DNA from: Spirochaetales bacterium
GTDB lineage: Bacteria > Spirochaetota > Spirochaetia > SZUA-6 > DRHE01
Assembly (NCBI GenBank): GCA_016930895.1
Contig: JAFGFV010000436.1
Location: forward strand, 1-22,840
Direction: 5' to 3'
Length of the DNA stretch: 22,840 bases
Below are positions 1 through 8,394 of the stretch, in pieces (the first letter of the stretch is position 1; every line of letters starts with the position of its first letter). The position numbers and the translations under genes are program-made. Under the pieces are notes generated by a model. It searched no databases, was not told where the DNA came from, and saw only the letters and a list, made by a program, of their open reading frames with translations.

Positions 1-225
1 GGGGAGGGGCTGTACTGCGGGATCTTCATCGACATCTCCGAGGAGGAGGCAGCCAAGAAACACTTGCGCGAACTGCGGGCACAGACCCTCCAGCGGGCCC
101 AGGAGGTGATCTCCCGGCAGATGAAGACGGCCCAGGAAATCGCGCGCCTTCTGGGGGAGACGACGGCGGAGACCAAGATCCTGCTGGTCAAGCTGATGTC
201 GCTCTTTGAAGAAGAGATCGGATGA
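1..225 (+). CDS. Sensory [FeFe] hydrogenase (HsfB-like), C-terminal fragment
   Basis: Only the last 74 codons are present; the gene enters from the left edge. The visible part begins with the end of what looks like a PAS domain (a GIFIDISEEE segment, where PAS domains commonly end in an I-D-I/V-T/S strand). A long amphipathic helix rich in Gln, Lys and Glu follows, containing AQEVISRQMKTAQEIA and LLGETTAETK. From memory of the family, this tail is typical of PAS-containing [FeFe] hydrogenases of the HsfB type, which usually sit directly upstream of a SpoIIE-like phosphatase, as here. The stop overlaps the start of the next gene (ATGA), which implies translational coupling. The H-cluster and ferredoxin domains lie outside the window, so the hydrogenase call rests on this tail and on the neighbours. 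A generic PAS sensor protein is the alternative. Confidence 0.6.
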   Translation, partial: GEGLYCGIFIDISEEEAAKKHLRELRAQTLQRAQEVISRQMKTAQEIARLLGETTAETKILLVKLMSLFEEEIG

Positions 226-1373
226 GGCTGTTCTACGAGTGGGGAACCAGGCAGGTTCACAAGTACGGAGAGGAGCTGTGCGGCGACAACATCGCCGTCT
301 CCCGCGGGACCGACGCCGTGATCCTGGCCCTGTCGGACGGCCTGGGCAGCGGGGTCAAGGCCAACATCCTGGCCACCTTGACCACCCAGATCGCCGTGCG
401 GATGCTCGAGGACGAGCTGCCGATCGGCGAGGTGGTGCAGACCCTGAGCTCCACGCTCCCGGTGTGCGACGTGCGCAAGGTGGCCTACAGCACCTTCGCC
501 ATCGCGCATTTCCACTCCGGTGGGAGCGCCCGGATCGTGGAGTTCGACACGCCGCCGGCGATTCTCCTGCGCCGAAGGAGGGTTCAGCCGCTGGCGTACG
601 AGGAACGGGTCCTGGACGGGAAGGCGATCCGGGAGACGGAGCTCCAGCTGGAGGCGGGAGACTGGGTGGTGTTCGTCTCCGACGGGGTGCTCAACGCGGG
701 GATTGGCGGGGTCTATCCCCTGGGCTGGGGCTGGGAGCAGGCGGCGGGCTACATGGAGAAACAGGCCCACCCGGAGCTCACGGCCGGGGACCTGGCGACC
801 AGGATCGCCGAAGCGGTCCAGGAGCTGTATGCCGGGAGGCCCGGGGACGACGTCAGCGTCGTGGTCATCAAGGTGCGGCACAAGCAGGTGGCCACCGTGT
901 TCACGGGGCCTCCGGCGCGGTCGGAGAGCGATGGAGAGCGGGTTTCCCGGTTCGTCAACCGGACCGGGAGGCTGATCATCTGTGGGGGCACCACCGCCAA
1001 GCTTGTGGCCCGGCAGACCGGCCAGCCCCTGGAGGTGGATCTGGCCACCGGGACCCGGGAGGTGCCGCCCATCGCCCGGGTCCCGGGGATCGACCTGGCC
1101 ACCGAGGGGATCCTGACCCTCACGCAGGTGAGCAACCTGCTGAAGGCGGGCGCCGACAGGGGGACGGTCCAGTACCGCACCGACGGGGCGGCGGGTCTGT
1201 TGCGCATGCTGCTGGAGGTGGATCACGTGCACTTTATGGTGGGTCAGGCGGTCAACCCGGCGCACCAGAACCCCGATCTCCCGCAGCAGCTCGGCATTCG
1301 CATGTCGGTGGTGCGGGAGATCGGAGACGAGCTGCGCAAGCGGGAGAAAGAGGTGACGTTCGAGGCGATCTGA
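222..1373 (+). CDS. SpoIIE/PP2C-type serine phosphatase
   Basis: This 383-residue protein has a PP2C/SpoIIE phosphatase fold over roughly residues 10-220. The metal-binding acidic residues are visible: Asp22 in a CGDN segment, Asp39-Gly40 in LSDGLGSG, Asp154 in VFVSDG and Asp209-Asp210 in GDDVSV. Such phosphatases dephosphorylate serine/threonine on partner proteins, classically anti-sigma-factor antagonists. No membrane segment is seen, so it should be cytoplasmic. Residues 230-383 form a C-terminal extension that I cannot assign; it contains a glycine-rich IICGGTTAKLVARQ segment. The gene overlaps the preceding probable sensory hydrogenase by 4 bases and is followed after 28 bases by the NuoE-like gene. 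The pairing suggests that H2 or redox state sensed by the hydrogenase is passed on through protein dephosphorylation. The target protein is not in the window. Confidence 0.85.
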   Translation: MRLFYEWGTRQVHKYGEELCGDNIAVSRGTDAVILALSDGLGSGVKANILATLTTQIAVRMLEDELPIGEVVQTLSSTLPVCDVRKVAYSTFAIAHFHSGGSARIVEFDTPPAILLRRRRVQPLAYEERVLDGKAIRETELQLEAGDWVVFVSDGVLNAGIGGVYPLGWGWEQAAGYMEKQAHPELTAGDLATRIAEAVQELYAGRPGDDVSVVVIKVRHKQVATVFTGPPARSESDGERVSRFVNRTGRLIICGGTTAKLVARQTGQPLEVDLATGTREVPPIARVPGIDLATEGILTLTQVSNLLKAGADRGTVQYRTDGAAGLLRMLLEVDHVHFMVGQAVNPAHQNPDLPQQLGIRMSVVREIGDELRKREKEVTFEAI

Positions 1374-1401
1374 GGAGGCCTCGGACGGGAAGGGTGGAAC
1401 G

Positions 1402-1923
1402 ATGAAGGAAGGGCTGGTGCAGGAGATCATCGAGCGCTACGAGGGCGACGCGGGCATGCTGATCCCGATGATGCAGGACCTGCAGACCGAGTACGGGTAC
1501 CTGCCCCCGGAGGAGCTCCGGAACCTGTCGACCCGGCTCGGGGTTCCCCTGACCCGGGTGTACGGGGTGGCCATGTTCTACTCCTCCTTCCGTCTCGCCC
1601 CGAAGGGGCAGCACGAGGTCACCCTGTGCATGGGCACGGTGTGCCACCTCAAGGGGGCCGGCCACATCTCCGAGGCGATCTGCGAAGAGTATGGAATCGA
1701 GCCGGGCGGCACCACCCCGGACCGGCTGTTTACCCTTCAGGCCGTGAACTGCGTGGGCGCCTGTGCGCTGGCCCCCGTGATGGTCGTGGACGGGAAGTAC
1801 TACGACCACGTGACCCCGGAATCGGCGCTCAAGGTCTTGAGCGGCCTGGCGGCCCCGAGCGGGGCCGCGGCGGAGGGCGAGGCGGGAGCGGGGGGCGAGC
1901 CCCCTGCCGGGAAGGAGTCCTGA
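1402..1923 (+). CDS. nuoE: NuoE-like [2Fe-2S] subunit of an NAD(P)-linked hydrogenase or dehydrogenase
   Basis: This 173-residue thioredoxin-like ferredoxin belongs to the NuoE/HndA/HymA family. A helical N-terminal part (residues 1-65, with YGYLPPEEL and MFYSSFRLAPKG) precedes the cluster-binding domain. The four ligands are Cys76-x4-Cys81 and Cys117-x3-Cys121, in the family pattern CMGTVC and CVGAC. The last 25 residues are a low-complexity Gly/Ala/Glu tail. It probably passes electrons between a NuoF-type flavin subunit and a partner in the cytoplasm. NuoF follows with no spacer: the stop ends at 1923 and the GTG start is at 1924. No membrane subunits of complex I are nearby, so this belongs to a soluble, possibly electron-bifurcating, enzyme rather than to complex I. 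Confidence 0.9.
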   Translation: MKEGLVQEIIERYEGDAGMLIPMMQDLQTEYGYLPPEELRNLSTRLGVPLTRVYGVAMFYSSFRLAPKGQHEVTLCMGTVCHLKGAGHISEAICEEYGIEPGGTTPDRLFTLQAVNCVGACALAPVMVVDGKYYDHVTPESALKVLSGLAAPSGAAAEGEAGAGGEPPAGKES

Positions 1924-3813
1924 GTGAGCACCGTCGCGACCGAGAAGAGGATCCATACCCCCGCCGAGCTGGAAGCCTGGCGCGAGAAGGTCAACAAGGC
2001 CAAGAAAGTCAACACCCGCTCGGTGCGGGTGTGCATCGGCACCGGCTGCGCGGCCAAGGGGAGCCGGCGGCTGTATGAGTTGTTCTGCGAAGCCGCTCAG
2101 GAGGCGGCCAAGCACAACGGCAGGAGCGTCAAGGTCGAGGCCAAGAGCGTCGGGTGTCACGGGCTGTGCGAGCGGGGCCCGATCGTGGTGATCGAGCCGG
2201 AAGGGATCCTCTACCAGCAGGTGGAGGAGCCGGACGTGGCGGAGATCTTCCGGGAGACCGTGCTGGGGGGGCGGGTCGTGGAGCGTCTGCTCTACGAAGA
2301 CCCCGCCACCAAAAAGAAGGCCACCACGGCCGATGAGATCCCCTTTTACAACGTGCAGCGGCGGATCGTCCTGGAGCAAAACGGCCGGATCGACCCGACG
2401 AGCATCGACGACTACATCGCCGTGGGCGGGTATGCCGCCCTGGCCAAGGCCTTGACGACCATGGAGCCGGAGGCGGTCATCCAGGAGGTGGAGATCTCGG
2501 GCCTTCGGGGCCGTGGGGGCGGGGGCTTCCCCACGGGGCGCAAGTGGCGCAGCGCCCGGGAGGCTCCGAGCGCCGATGGCGGGCGTTACGTGATCTGCAA
2601 CGGCGACGAGGGGGACCCCGGCGCCTTCATGGATCGCTCGGTCATGGAGGGCAACCCCCACTCGGTCCTGGAGGGGCTTATCATCGGGGGCTACGCCGTG
2701 GGTGCGAACCGCGGGTACATCTACGTACGCAACGAGTACCCCCTGGCGGTAGAGCACCTCAAGGGGGCGATTGCGCGGGCCGGGGAGTACGGGCTGCTCG
2801 GGGAGGACATCCTGGGCAGCGGGTTCTCCTTCGACATCCGGATCAACCGCGGGGGCGGGGCCTTTGTCTGCGGGGAGTCCACGGCCCTGATGGCCTCCCT
2901 GGAGGGGCGCACGGGCGAGCCGCGGGCCAAATACATCCACACGGTGGAGAGCGGGCTCAACGGACGCCCCACGGTCCTGAACAACGTGGAGACCTGGACC
3001 AATATCCCCCACATCGTCCGGGAGGGAGGCAAGTGGTTCGCCTCCATCGGCACCGCGACCTCCAAGGGCACCAAGGTTTTCAGCCTGGTCGGTAAGATCG
3101 AGAACACCGGGCTGGTCGAGGTGCCGATGGGCATCACCCTCAGGGAGATCGTCGAGAAGATCGGCGGCGGGGTCAAGGACGGAAAGGGCTTCAAGGCCGT
3201 GCAGACCGGCGGACCCTCCGGCGGGTGCATCCCGGCGGCGCACCTGGACGCCCCGGTGGATTTCGACGAGCTGACGCGGCTGGGCTCCATGATGGGCTCC
3301 GGCGGCATGATCGTCATGGACGAAGAGACCTGCATGGTCAACGTGGCCAAGTACTTCTTCACGTTCCTGAAGAGCGAGTCCTGCGGCAAGTGCACCCCCT
3401 GCCGGGAGGGGATCGCCCAGGCCCTGCACATCCTGGAGCGCATTACCCATGGCGAGGGGGAGCCGGCGGACATTCCCAAGCTGGAAGCCCTGGCCGAGCT
3501 GCTCTCCGAAGCCTCTCTCTGCGCCCTGGGCAAGACGGCGGCCAACCCGGTGCTCTCCACCCTCCGGTATTTCCGCGAGGAGTACGAGGAGCACATCCTC
3601 AACAAGCGCTGTCCGGCCAAGGAGTGCAAGGGCCTGTTCCTGTACGAGATCGACCCGGAAATCTGCACGGGCTGCGGCATTTGCCGCAAGGCCTGCCCGG
3701 TCCAGGCCATCACCGGGGAGCGCAAGGTGGCCCACGTGATTCACCAGGAGATCTGCACCCGATGCGGCACCTGTTACGCCAAGTGCCCCTTCGGCGCGAT
3801 CAAGAAGGTCTGA
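1924..3813 (+). CDS. nuoF: NuoF-like FMN / iron-sulfur NAD(P)H-oxidising subunit
   Basis: This 629-residue protein has the extended HydB/HndC/HymB layout. A thioredoxin-like [2Fe-2S] domain is at residues 30-115, with Cys37, Cys42, Cys78 and Cys82. The FMN/NADH-binding core begins near residue 190 and contains [31 protein letters not shown] and [18 protein letters not shown]-like region follows. The NuoF 4Fe-4S domain has CGKCTPC at 487-493 and a fourth ligand at Cys533. A C-terminal two-cluster ferredoxin has cysteines 581/584/587/591 and 611/614/617/621. Known relatives exchange electrons between NAD(P)H and ferredoxin or a catalytic partner, and some bifurcate electrons. The start is GTG, directly after the nuoE stop. 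The catalytic partner is not adjacent, so hydrogenase, formate dehydrogenase and methylene-THF reductase all remain possible. Confidence 0.92.
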   Translation: MSTVATEKRIHTPAELEAWREKVNKAKKVNTRSVRVCIGTGCAAKGSRRLYELFCEAAQEAAKHNGRSVKVEAKSVGCHGLCERGPIVVIEPEGILYQQVEEPDVAEIFRETVLGGRVVERLLYEDPATKKKATTADEIPFYNVQRRIVLEQNGRIDPTSIDDYIAVGGYAALAKALTTMEPEAVIQEVEISGLRGRGGGGFPTGRKWRSAREAPSADGGRYVICNGDEGDPGAFMDRSVMEGNPHSVLEGLIIGGYAVGANRGYIYVRNEYPLAVEHLKGAIARAGEYGLLGEDILGSGFSFDIRINRGGGAFVCGESTALMASLEGRTGEPRAKYIHTVESGLNGRPTVLNNVETWTNIPHIVREGGKWFASIGTATSKGTKVFSLVGKIENTGLVEVPMGITLREIVEKIGGGVKDGKGFKAVQTGGPSGGCIPAAHLDAPVDFDELTRLGSMMGSGGMIVMDEETCMVNVAKYFFTFLKSESCGKCTPCREGIAQALHILERITHGEGEPADIPKLEALAELLSEASLCALGKTAANPVLSTLRYFREEYEEHILNKRCPAKECKGLFLYEIDPEICTGCGICRKACPVQAITGERKVAHVIHQEICTRCGTCYAKCPFGAIKKV

Positions 3814-3832
3814 TCAAAGAGGAGGTGAGTCG

Positions 3833-4708
3833 GTGCCAACCGTCACGATAGAAGGAAAACGGGTCACGGTCCCCCGGGACACCACGATCCTGGAGGCAGC
3901 CCGCCGGGCCCGGGTGTGGATCCCGACCCTGTGTCACAGGCCCGGCGTCGAGCAGGCCGCGACCTGCCGCATGTGCATGGTGGAGGTGTGGGCGACCCCC
4001 GCCGGAGGCGAGGGCTCCCCCGCCGGGGCGGCCGGCGGAACCTCCGGCCCCGGGCGGATGGTCACCGCCTGCAACTACCCGGTGCGCCGGGACATCACCG
4101 TGGACGTGAACGGCGAGCGGGCCACCCGCATTCGGCGGGGGGTCATGGAGCTGCTCCTGGCGCGTTCCCCCGAATCGGAGGAGCTCAGGGCCCTGGCCGC
4201 CCGCATGGGAGTGCTCGGGACCCCCTACCCGACGGTCACCGAGAGCCAGCGCAACTGCATCCTGTGCGGGCTGTGCGTGAGCGTGTGCGAGGAAGCGATC
4301 GGGGCCAGCGCCATCGGCTTTGCGGGGCGCGGCGTGGACCGGGCCGTGGCGGCCCCCTTCCGCCAACCGTCGGAGGCCTGCATCGCCTGCGGGGCCTGCG
4401 CGGCGGTGTGCCCGGTGGGAACGATCCAGGTGCGGATCCACGCGGACTCCGCCGAGGCGGAGATCTCACCCTTCAAGAACCGGGCCAAGCTCCTGGTGTG
4501 CGAGGAGTGCGGACGGCGCCTGGTGAGCGTGCCGGTGGCCAAGTCCATGTTCGAGCGGGTGGGGTTCGACTGGGATGAGTTCCGGACCTTGAGCCGGCTG
4601 TGTCCGGTGTGCAGGAGAAAGCACGCCGCTGCCTTGCTGGGCCATGTGGCCGGCAAGACCGGCGGCGGGCCATCCTTGGAATCAATAGTGCTTGACAATA
4701 GAGCGTAG
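3833..4708 (+). CDS. HoxU/NuoG-N-terminus-like iron-sulfur protein with C-terminal CxxC pair
   Basis: This 291-residue protein starts with GTG after a good ribosome site (GAGGAGGT, about 3820). Residues 1-90 form a [2Fe-2S] plant-type ferredoxin domain with Cys34, Cys45, Cys48 and Cys80. A Gly/Ala/Ser/Pro-rich insert of about 20 residues lies between the last two cysteines. The following helix (RRGVMELLLARSPESEEL) corresponds to the place where HydA, NuoG and HoxU carry a His-Cys3 4Fe-4S cluster, but the cysteines are missing. A two-cluster ferredoxin follows, at Cys142/145/148/152 and Cys183/186/189/193. The C-terminal 70 residues add Cys223-x2-Cys226 and Cys257-x2-Cys260, a zinc-ribbon or rubredoxin-like set. 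It is effectively the electron-wire half of a HydA-type subunit without the H-cluster domain. It probably links the NuoEF pair to a separate enzyme. The gene ends 20 bases before acsB. Confidence 0.85.
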   Translation: MPTVTIEGKRVTVPRDTTILEAARRARVWIPTLCHRPGVEQAATCRMCMVEVWATPAGGEGSPAGAAGGTSGPGRMVTACNYPVRRDITVDVNGERATRIRRGVMELLLARSPESEELRALAARMGVLGTPYPTVTESQRNCILCGLCVSVCEEAIGASAIGFAGRGVDRAVAAPFRQPSEACIACGACAAVCPVGTIQVRIHADSAEAEISPFKNRAKLLVCEECGRRLVSVPVAKSMFERVGFDWDEFRTLSRLCPVCRRKHAAALLGHVAGKTGGGPSLESIVLDNRA

Positions 4709-4728
4709 GAAAGGAGCCAGAGAAGGTC

Positions 4729-6954
4729 ATGTCGAAGATCATCGCTACTGCAGCAATCCGCGGAGCCCACGCCATGGTGGCTCGGGCGGAAGAAGATCTC
4801 CAGAAGCTGATCGAGAAGAAGGGCAAGGACACGGCGGTCGCGTATCCCAACACGGCGTACTACCTGCCGATCATGTACCTGTTCCTCGGTCAGAAGGTTC
4901 AGAAGCTGGGCGACCTGGAGGAATCCCTCCAGGAGGCGCGAAAGCTGCTGGGCCGCATCCCGGACAAGAACGTCTGGCTGCCCTACCTCGGCGAGACCCT
5001 GGACTCCGGGGTGGCCACCCTGCTCGCGGAAGAGACGATCGAGAGCCTCAAGTACGTGAACGGGTCCAACCCCGTGGAGGGGATCTGGCTCGGCTTCACC
5101 GGGGACAACATCCTGCGCCAGCAGGGAATCAAGCTGGTGGACGGGCGCATGCCAGGGTTCGTGGCCATCGCCGGCGCCACCAAGAAGAACGAGGACGCGG
5201 TCAAGATCGTCCAAGGCTTCCAGGCCCGCAACATCCTGGTGTTCATGGCGGGCCACAGCAACGGCAGGGCCATCGCCGAGCAGCTGGCCGAGGAAGGCAT
5301 CGAGATGAACTGGGACACCTTCACGGTGCCCTACGGCAAGGAGATCACCGCGGCCATCCACGCCCTCAACTTTGCCGCCCGGTCGGCCATGACCTTCGGC
5401 GGCATCGAGCCGGGGGACCTGAAGGCGGCCAAGCAGATCCTGCTGTACAACAAGGACCGCGTATACGCCTTCGTCATGGCCCTGGGGGCGGACAGCAAGG
5501 CCAAGGGCCTGGACGAGGGGCAGCTCATCACCGACGAGAAGTACGCCACCGCGGCGGGGGCCATCAACTTCGGGTTCCCGGTCATCGCGGACGTGGCGAT
5601 CCCCCAGATCCTGCCCACCGGGATCTGCACCTACGAGCACGTGATCTCCGGGATCAAGCTCGAGGAGATCATCAACCGGGCCATCGAGCTGCGCGGGCTC
5701 ACCATCAAGGTCGAGGAGATCCCGATCCCCGTGCCCTTTGGCGCAGGCTTCGAAGGGGAGCGGGTGCGCAAGGAGGACATGCGCGTGCAGTTCGGCGGCA
5801 AGTACGCCGACGCCTTCGAGCTCCTGCGCACGAAGCCTCTGGACCAGGTGGAGGACGGCAAGATCGAAGTGATCGGGCCGGAGATCGACGAGATGGAGGC
5901 GGGAGGAGCCTATCCTCTCGGCATCGTGGTGGAAGTGGCCGGGCGGGAGATGCAGGAGGACTTTGAGAGCGTTCTGGAGCGGCGCATCCACGAGTTCATC
6001 TCCTGCGCGCACGGGATCTTCCACATGGGCCAGCGGGCGATCGTCTGGGCGCGCATCTCCAACGAGGCTTTTCAGAAGGGCTTCAAGATCAAGCACCTGG
6101 GGGACATCCTGGTGGTCAAGATGCACGAGGAGTTCACCCGCATCGTCGACCGGGTTCAGGTCAAACTCTACACGGACAAGGCGAAAGTGGCGGAGTTGCA
6201 GGAGGTCGCCAAGGCCGTGTACAGCCAGCGGGACGACAAGATCGGCAACATGACCGACGAAGACGTGGAGGAGTACTACTCCTGCACCCTGTGTCAGTCC
6301 TACGCTCCGAATCATGTCTGCATCGTCACCCCTCAGCGCCTGGGGCTCTGCGGAGCCTATACGTGGCTGGACTGCAAGGCCTCCTACCAGATCAACGAGC
6401 ACGGGCCCAACGAGCCTGTCAAGAAGGGCGAGGTGATCGATCCGATCAAGGGGCAGTGGAAGAACATCAACGAGTACATCGACGTCAAGTCGAACGGCAA
6501 CTTGAAGAAGTTCAACGCCTACGCGATAATGGAAGAGCCGATGACCTCCTGCGGCTGTTTCGAGTGCATTGCCGCGGTGGTGCCCGAAGCGAACGGGATC
6601 ATGATCGTGGACCGGGATTTCACGGGCATGACCCCGATCGGGATGACCTTCTCCGGCCTGGCCGGGCAGGTAGGGGGCGGACAGCAGATCCCGGGCTTCA
6701 CCGGGATCGGGAAGATGTACATCTCCAGCCCGAAGTTCATCTCCGGGGAGGGGGGGCACAGGCGGATCGTGTGGATGTCCAAGCAGCTCAAGGAGGAGGT
6801 GGCCGAGCGGCTCAAGGCCCAACTGGACAAGGAGGACCTGTCGGACCTCTGGGACAAGATTGCCACCGAAGAGGACGCCGAGATGCCCGACCAGCTCGTG
6901 GAGTACCTTACCAAGGTGGGGCACCCGGCTCTGGAGATGGAGTCGCTGTTCTAG
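4729..6954 (+). CDS. acsB: Acetyl-CoA synthase (CO-methylating), CODH/ACS beta subunit
   Basis: This 741-residue protein is the catalytic acetyl-CoA synthase. It joins a methyl group from the corrinoid protein, CO from CODH and CoA at the nickel-containing A-cluster. All A-cluster ligands are present: Cys519, Cys522, Cys531 and Cys541 for the [4Fe-4S] cube and the Cys608-Gly609-Cys610 motif for the distal nickel. The spacing equals that of Moorella AcsB as I recall it (506 to 595 there, 519 to 608 here). Conserved stretches include CQSYAPNHVCIVTP, EPMTSCGCFE and GMTPIGMTFSGLAG. The bacterial N-terminal domain is present (YPNTAYYLP near residue 40), but it seems to lack about 15 of the most N-terminal residues of the Moorella protein. 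Ribosome site AAGGAG is at about 4711. It is the first acs gene of the cluster, and acsC follows after 86 bases. Confidence 0.98.
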   Translation: MSKIIATAAIRGAHAMVARAEEDLQKLIEKKGKDTAVAYPNTAYYLPIMYLFLGQKVQKLGDLEESLQEARKLLGRIPDKNVWLPYLGETLDSGVATLLAEETIESLKYVNGSNPVEGIWLGFTGDNILRQQGIKLVDGRMPGFVAIAGATKKNEDAVKIVQGFQARNILVFMAGHSNGRAIAEQLAEEGIEMNWDTFTVPYGKEITAAIHALNFAARSAMTFGGIEPGDLKAAKQILLYNKDRVYAFVMALGADSKAKGLDEGQLITDEKYATAAGAINFGFPVIADVAIPQILPTGICTYEHVISGIKLEEIINRAIELRGLTIKVEEIPIPVPFGAGFEGERVRKEDMRVQFGGKYADAFELLRTKPLDQVEDGKIEVIGPEIDEMEAGGAYPLGIVVEVAGREMQEDFESVLERRIHEFISCAHGIFHMGQRAIVWARISNEAFQKGFKIKHLGDILVVKMHEEFTRIVDRVQVKLYTDKAKVAELQEVAKAVYSQRDDKIGNMTDEDVEEYYSCTLCQSYAPNHVCIVTPQRLGLCGAYTWLDCKASYQINEHGPNEPVKKGEVIDPIKGQWKNINEYIDVKSNGNLKKFNAYAIMEEPMTSCGCFECIAAVVPEANGIMIVDRDFTGMTPIGMTFSGLAGQVGGGQQIPGFTGIGKMYISSPKFISGEGGHRRIVWMSKQLKEEVAERLKAQLDKEDLSDLWDKIATEEDAEMPDQLVEYLTKVGHPALEMESLF

Positions 6955-6955
6955 A

Positions 6956-6984
6956 CGGTGTCGGGCACCGAGGCGGTGTCGGGC
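6956..6984 (+). repeat. 11-bp direct repeat in the acsB-acsC spacer
   Basis: The sequence CGGTGTCGGGC occurs at 6956-6966 and again at 6974-6984, an 18-base period, directly after the acsB stop. The first copy can also fold as CGGTG / CACCG with a five-base loop (6956-6970). The stem is short and has no T-tract, so termination is unlikely. It may be a processing or stabilising element, or simply a small duplication. Confidence 0.4.
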
Positions 6985-7040
6985 GTATCGATGCAAGGGA
7001 CGCAAAACAACAAGGGAAGCCTCGAAAGGAGTAGGAAACC

Positions 7041-8369
7041 ATGGCGCTGACGGGAATGCAGATCTACAAGCACCTCCCCAAGACCAATTGCAAGGACTGT
7101 GGACTGCCTACGTGCATGGCTTTCGCCATGCAGGTGGCGGCCAAACAGCGGGCCTTGACGGACTGTCCGCACATGTCGGAGGAGGGTAAGAATGCCCTTT
7201 CGGAAGCCTCGGCGCCTCCGCAGCGGCTGATCAAGATTGGCAGCAACGGCAAGAGCTTCTCGATGGGTCAGGAGACGGTCATGTTCCGTCATGAAGAGAA
7301 GTTCCACCGCCCTGCAGGAATCGCGATCCGGGTCCCCGCTTCCCTCTCCGATGCCGATGCCCAGGCCCGCATCGCGGAGATCAATCAGCGGATGTACCCT
7401 CGGGTCGGCAAGGTGCTGAGAGTCGCCCTGTGCGCAGTGGAGATAGAGACCGCCGACCCGGCGGCCCGGGCCAAGCTTGCCGCCGAGAAGAGCGAGCTTC
7501 CCCTGGTTCTGGTGGGAACCAAGCCGGAGGCCATGAAGGCGGCGGTGGAGGCCGTGAAGGAGCAGAGGCCTTTGATCTATGCGGCCGACGCCTCCACGCT
7601 GGACGCGTTTCTCGAGATCGCGGTGGCGGCCAAAGTGCCGCTGGCGATCAGCGGCAGCAATCTCGAGGAGTTGGCCGATCTGACCACCAAGGCTAAGGAA
7701 AAAACCGAGGATCTGGTTCTGGCCTTCAAGGGCGAAGACGGGGAAAGCCTGCGGCAGCTTACCATCGCGCGCCGGGCGGCGCTCCGCAAGCAGTTCAGGC
7801 CCTTCGGCTACCCGACCATCGTCGATGTCAAGGCGGAAGGGTCGGAGTTGGAGACGGTGCTGGGGGGGATTTTCGCGGCCAAGTACGCGGGCATCCTCCT
7901 GGTGAACGGGATCGAGCCCTGGGAGCTCATACCGATCATGGTGACCGTCCAGGACGTGTTCACCGATCCTCAGGTGCCGAACACGGTGGAGGCCAAGCTC
8001 TACGAGATCGGCGGCCCCGGCGAGAACTCGCCGGTGATGTTCACGACCAATTTCTCCCTGACCTACTTCAGCGTGGCCGGGGAGGTGGAGCGCAGCAAGG
8101 TTCCCTCGTACATCTGCGTGGTCGAAACCGAGGGACTGGGAGTGCTCAACGCTTACGCCGGAGACAAGATATCTGCCGAGCTGGTGGTCAAGACGATTCA
8201 GGCTCAGGGAGTGGCCGACAAGGTCAAACATCGCAAGCTGATCATCCCCGGCCTGCTGCCGATCTTCCGGGCCGAGATCGAGGATACCTCGGAGTGGACG
8301 CAGGTGATCATCGGGCCTGAGAACTCGCGGGAGATCCCGGCCTTCCTGGCGAAGTGGCCGAACCTGTAG
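7041..8369 (+). CDS. acsC: Corrinoid iron-sulfur protein large (gamma) subunit
   Basis: This 442-residue protein is the large subunit of the corrinoid iron-sulfur protein. That protein carries the methyl group on cobalamin from methyl-tetrahydrofolate to acetyl-CoA synthase. The N-terminal domain binds a low-potential [4Fe-4S] cluster through Cys17, Cys20, Cys25 and Cys42 (motif NCKDCGLPTC), a spacing matching characterised CFeSP proteins. A TIM-barrel region and a C-terminal corrinoid-binding region follow, with NGIEPWELIP near residue 290 and TEGLGVLNAYAGDK near 365. Its length is normal for the family. The ATG is preceded by AAAGGAG at about 7025. acsV begins 25 bases downstream. The small-subunit partner acsD is three genes further on rather than adjacent. 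Confidence 0.97.
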   Translation: MALTGMQIYKHLPKTNCKDCGLPTCMAFAMQVAAKQRALTDCPHMSEEGKNALSEASAPPQRLIKIGSNGKSFSMGQETVMFRHEEKFHRPAGIAIRVPASLSDADAQARIAEINQRMYPRVGKVLRVALCAVEIETADPAARAKLAAEKSELPLVLVGTKPEAMKAAVEAVKEQRPLIYAADASTLDAFLEIAVAAKVPLAISGSNLEELADLTTKAKEKTEDLVLAFKGEDGESLRQLTIARRAALRKQFRPFGYPTIVDVKAEGSELETVLGGIFAAKYAGILLVNGIEPWELIPIMVTVQDVFTDPQVPNTVEAKLYEIGGPGENSPVMFTTNFSLTYFSVAGEVERSKVPSYICVVETEGLGVLNAYAGDKISAELVVKTIQAQGVADKVKHRKLIIPGLLPIFRAEIEDTSEWTQVIIGPENSREIPAFLAKWPNL

Positions 8370-8394
8370 GATCGGAGGGCAGAGTCCTTCTAAC

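Noticed and set aside
1252..3744. 830-codon minus-strand open frame opposite nuoE/nuoF
   Set aside because: The opposite strand encodes clear NuoE and NuoF proteins. Long antisense frames arise from GC-rich codon bias, and the translated product has no recognisable domain.
4692..4697. TTGACA just before acsB as a separate acs promoter
   Set aside because: No acceptable -10 box lies 16-18 bases downstream, and the site is inside the end of the preceding gene.
6956..6970. Hairpin after acsB as a terminator
   Set aside because: The stem is only 5 bp with no T-tract, and acsC continues the same cluster.
4225..7005. 926-codon minus-strand open frame opposite acsB
   Set aside because: It lies antisense to acsB, which has all A-cluster ligands. 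The antisense product is low-complexity and His/Asp/Leu-rich, typical of a shadow frame.
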